DNA of 64,000 nucleotides from Austropuccinia psidii (lineage: Eukaryota > Basidiomycota > Pucciniomycetes > Pucciniales > Sphaerophragmiaceae): positions 23,566,866-23,630,865 of the forward strand of contig JALGQZ010000008.1 of NCBI GenBank assembly GCA_023105745.1, given 5' to 3'. Shown in pieces: positions 63,970 through 64,000 of this stretch. A model generated the notes under the pieces. That model was not told the DNA's origin, did no database searches, and saw only the letters and a list, made by a program, of their open reading frames with translations. A program made the position numbers and the translations under genes. Each line of letters starts with the position of its first letter. Position 1 is the stretch's first letter.

Positions 63970-63995
63970 GGGGATTTGGTGACTTTGACACCCCC
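63970..63995 (-). repeat. Right terminal inverted repeat of the Harbinger-type element
   Basis: GATTTGGTGACTTTGACACC followed by CCC, the mirror of 57,980-58,005. It is followed by TAATA at the window edge. Confidence 0.88.
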
Positions 63996-64000
63996 TAATA

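Larger units (their letters stand above)
57980..63995 (+). mobile_element. PIF/Harbinger-type DNA transposon, about 6.0 kb, with three gene remnants
   Basis: The left end GGGGGTGTCAAAGCTACCAA and the reverse complement of the right end GGGGGTGTCAAAGTCACCAA agree over about 25 bases with two mismatches. TAATA flanks both sides (57,975-57,979 and 63,996-64,000). The duplication is longer than the 3-bp TWA usual for the superfamily, so the precise cut could differ. CCAAATCCC motifs repeat in both orientations in the terminal 200 bp. Inside are a HARBI1-like transposase (plus), a TET/JBP-like dioxygenase (minus) and a Myb/trihelix-like protein (minus). All three are broken, so this copy is not autonomous. 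Confidence 0.85.

Overview
The window looks like nuclear DNA of a rust fungus (Pucciniales), probably Austropuccinia psidii or a close relative. The grounds are the very AT-rich, CpG-poor sequence packed with transposons, a Ty3/gypsy family whose proteins I associate with that species, short GT-AG introns of about 55-145 bp, and rust-type repeat-borne proteins. The species name is inference. I saw no prokaryotic features, tRNA, rRNA or CRISPR.

Layout. 1-7,498: decayed Ty3/gypsy copy (A), 5' end outside the window, with its 3' LTR. 7,499-17,160: AT-rich fossil DNA with an old inverted LTR relic (about 12.8-13.8 kb) and a dispersed fossil repeat. 17,165-17,755: tandem repeat of about 115 bp. 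20,047-21,549: related solo LTR with a perfect 5-bp target-site duplication, inside a decayed coding-like tract that continues to about 24.3 kb. 24,506-34,190: full-length, apparently intact gypsy copy (B) with 1,440-bp LTRs, inserted into a 21-bp minisatellite that it splits. About 35.86-39.94 kb: decayed MULE with a C-terminal OTU protease-like module. 40,190-42,952: decayed pogo/Tigger-like element with clear terminal repeats and TA duplication. 46.25-46.74 kb: Tc1/mariner transposase fragment. 47,121-50,641 (minus): the only host gene I recognise, an intron-rich long-chain acyl-CoA synthetase-like gene whose eight exons sum to a whole number of codons (925 aa), with a CpG-rich upstream region. 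51.1-57.98 kb: AT-rich, nothing recognisable. 57,980-63,995: a complete PIF/Harbinger-type element of about 6.0 kb with matching terminal inverted repeats. It carries a HARBI1-like transposase, a Myb/trihelix-like second protein, and a broken gene resembling a TET/JBP-like 2OG-Fe(II) dioxygenase.

Two observations stand out. In the gypsy family, about 240 codons at the start of Gag-Pol are overprinted by a second, compositionally protein-like frame. That frame survives in both copies down to the equivalent stop codon, and a third upstream ORF ends one base before the Gag-Pol ATG. In the Harbinger element, a TET-like DNA-demethylase-type gene appears to be cargo within the element's own ends. 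All assignments come from reading motifs and hand alignment; no database search was possible.
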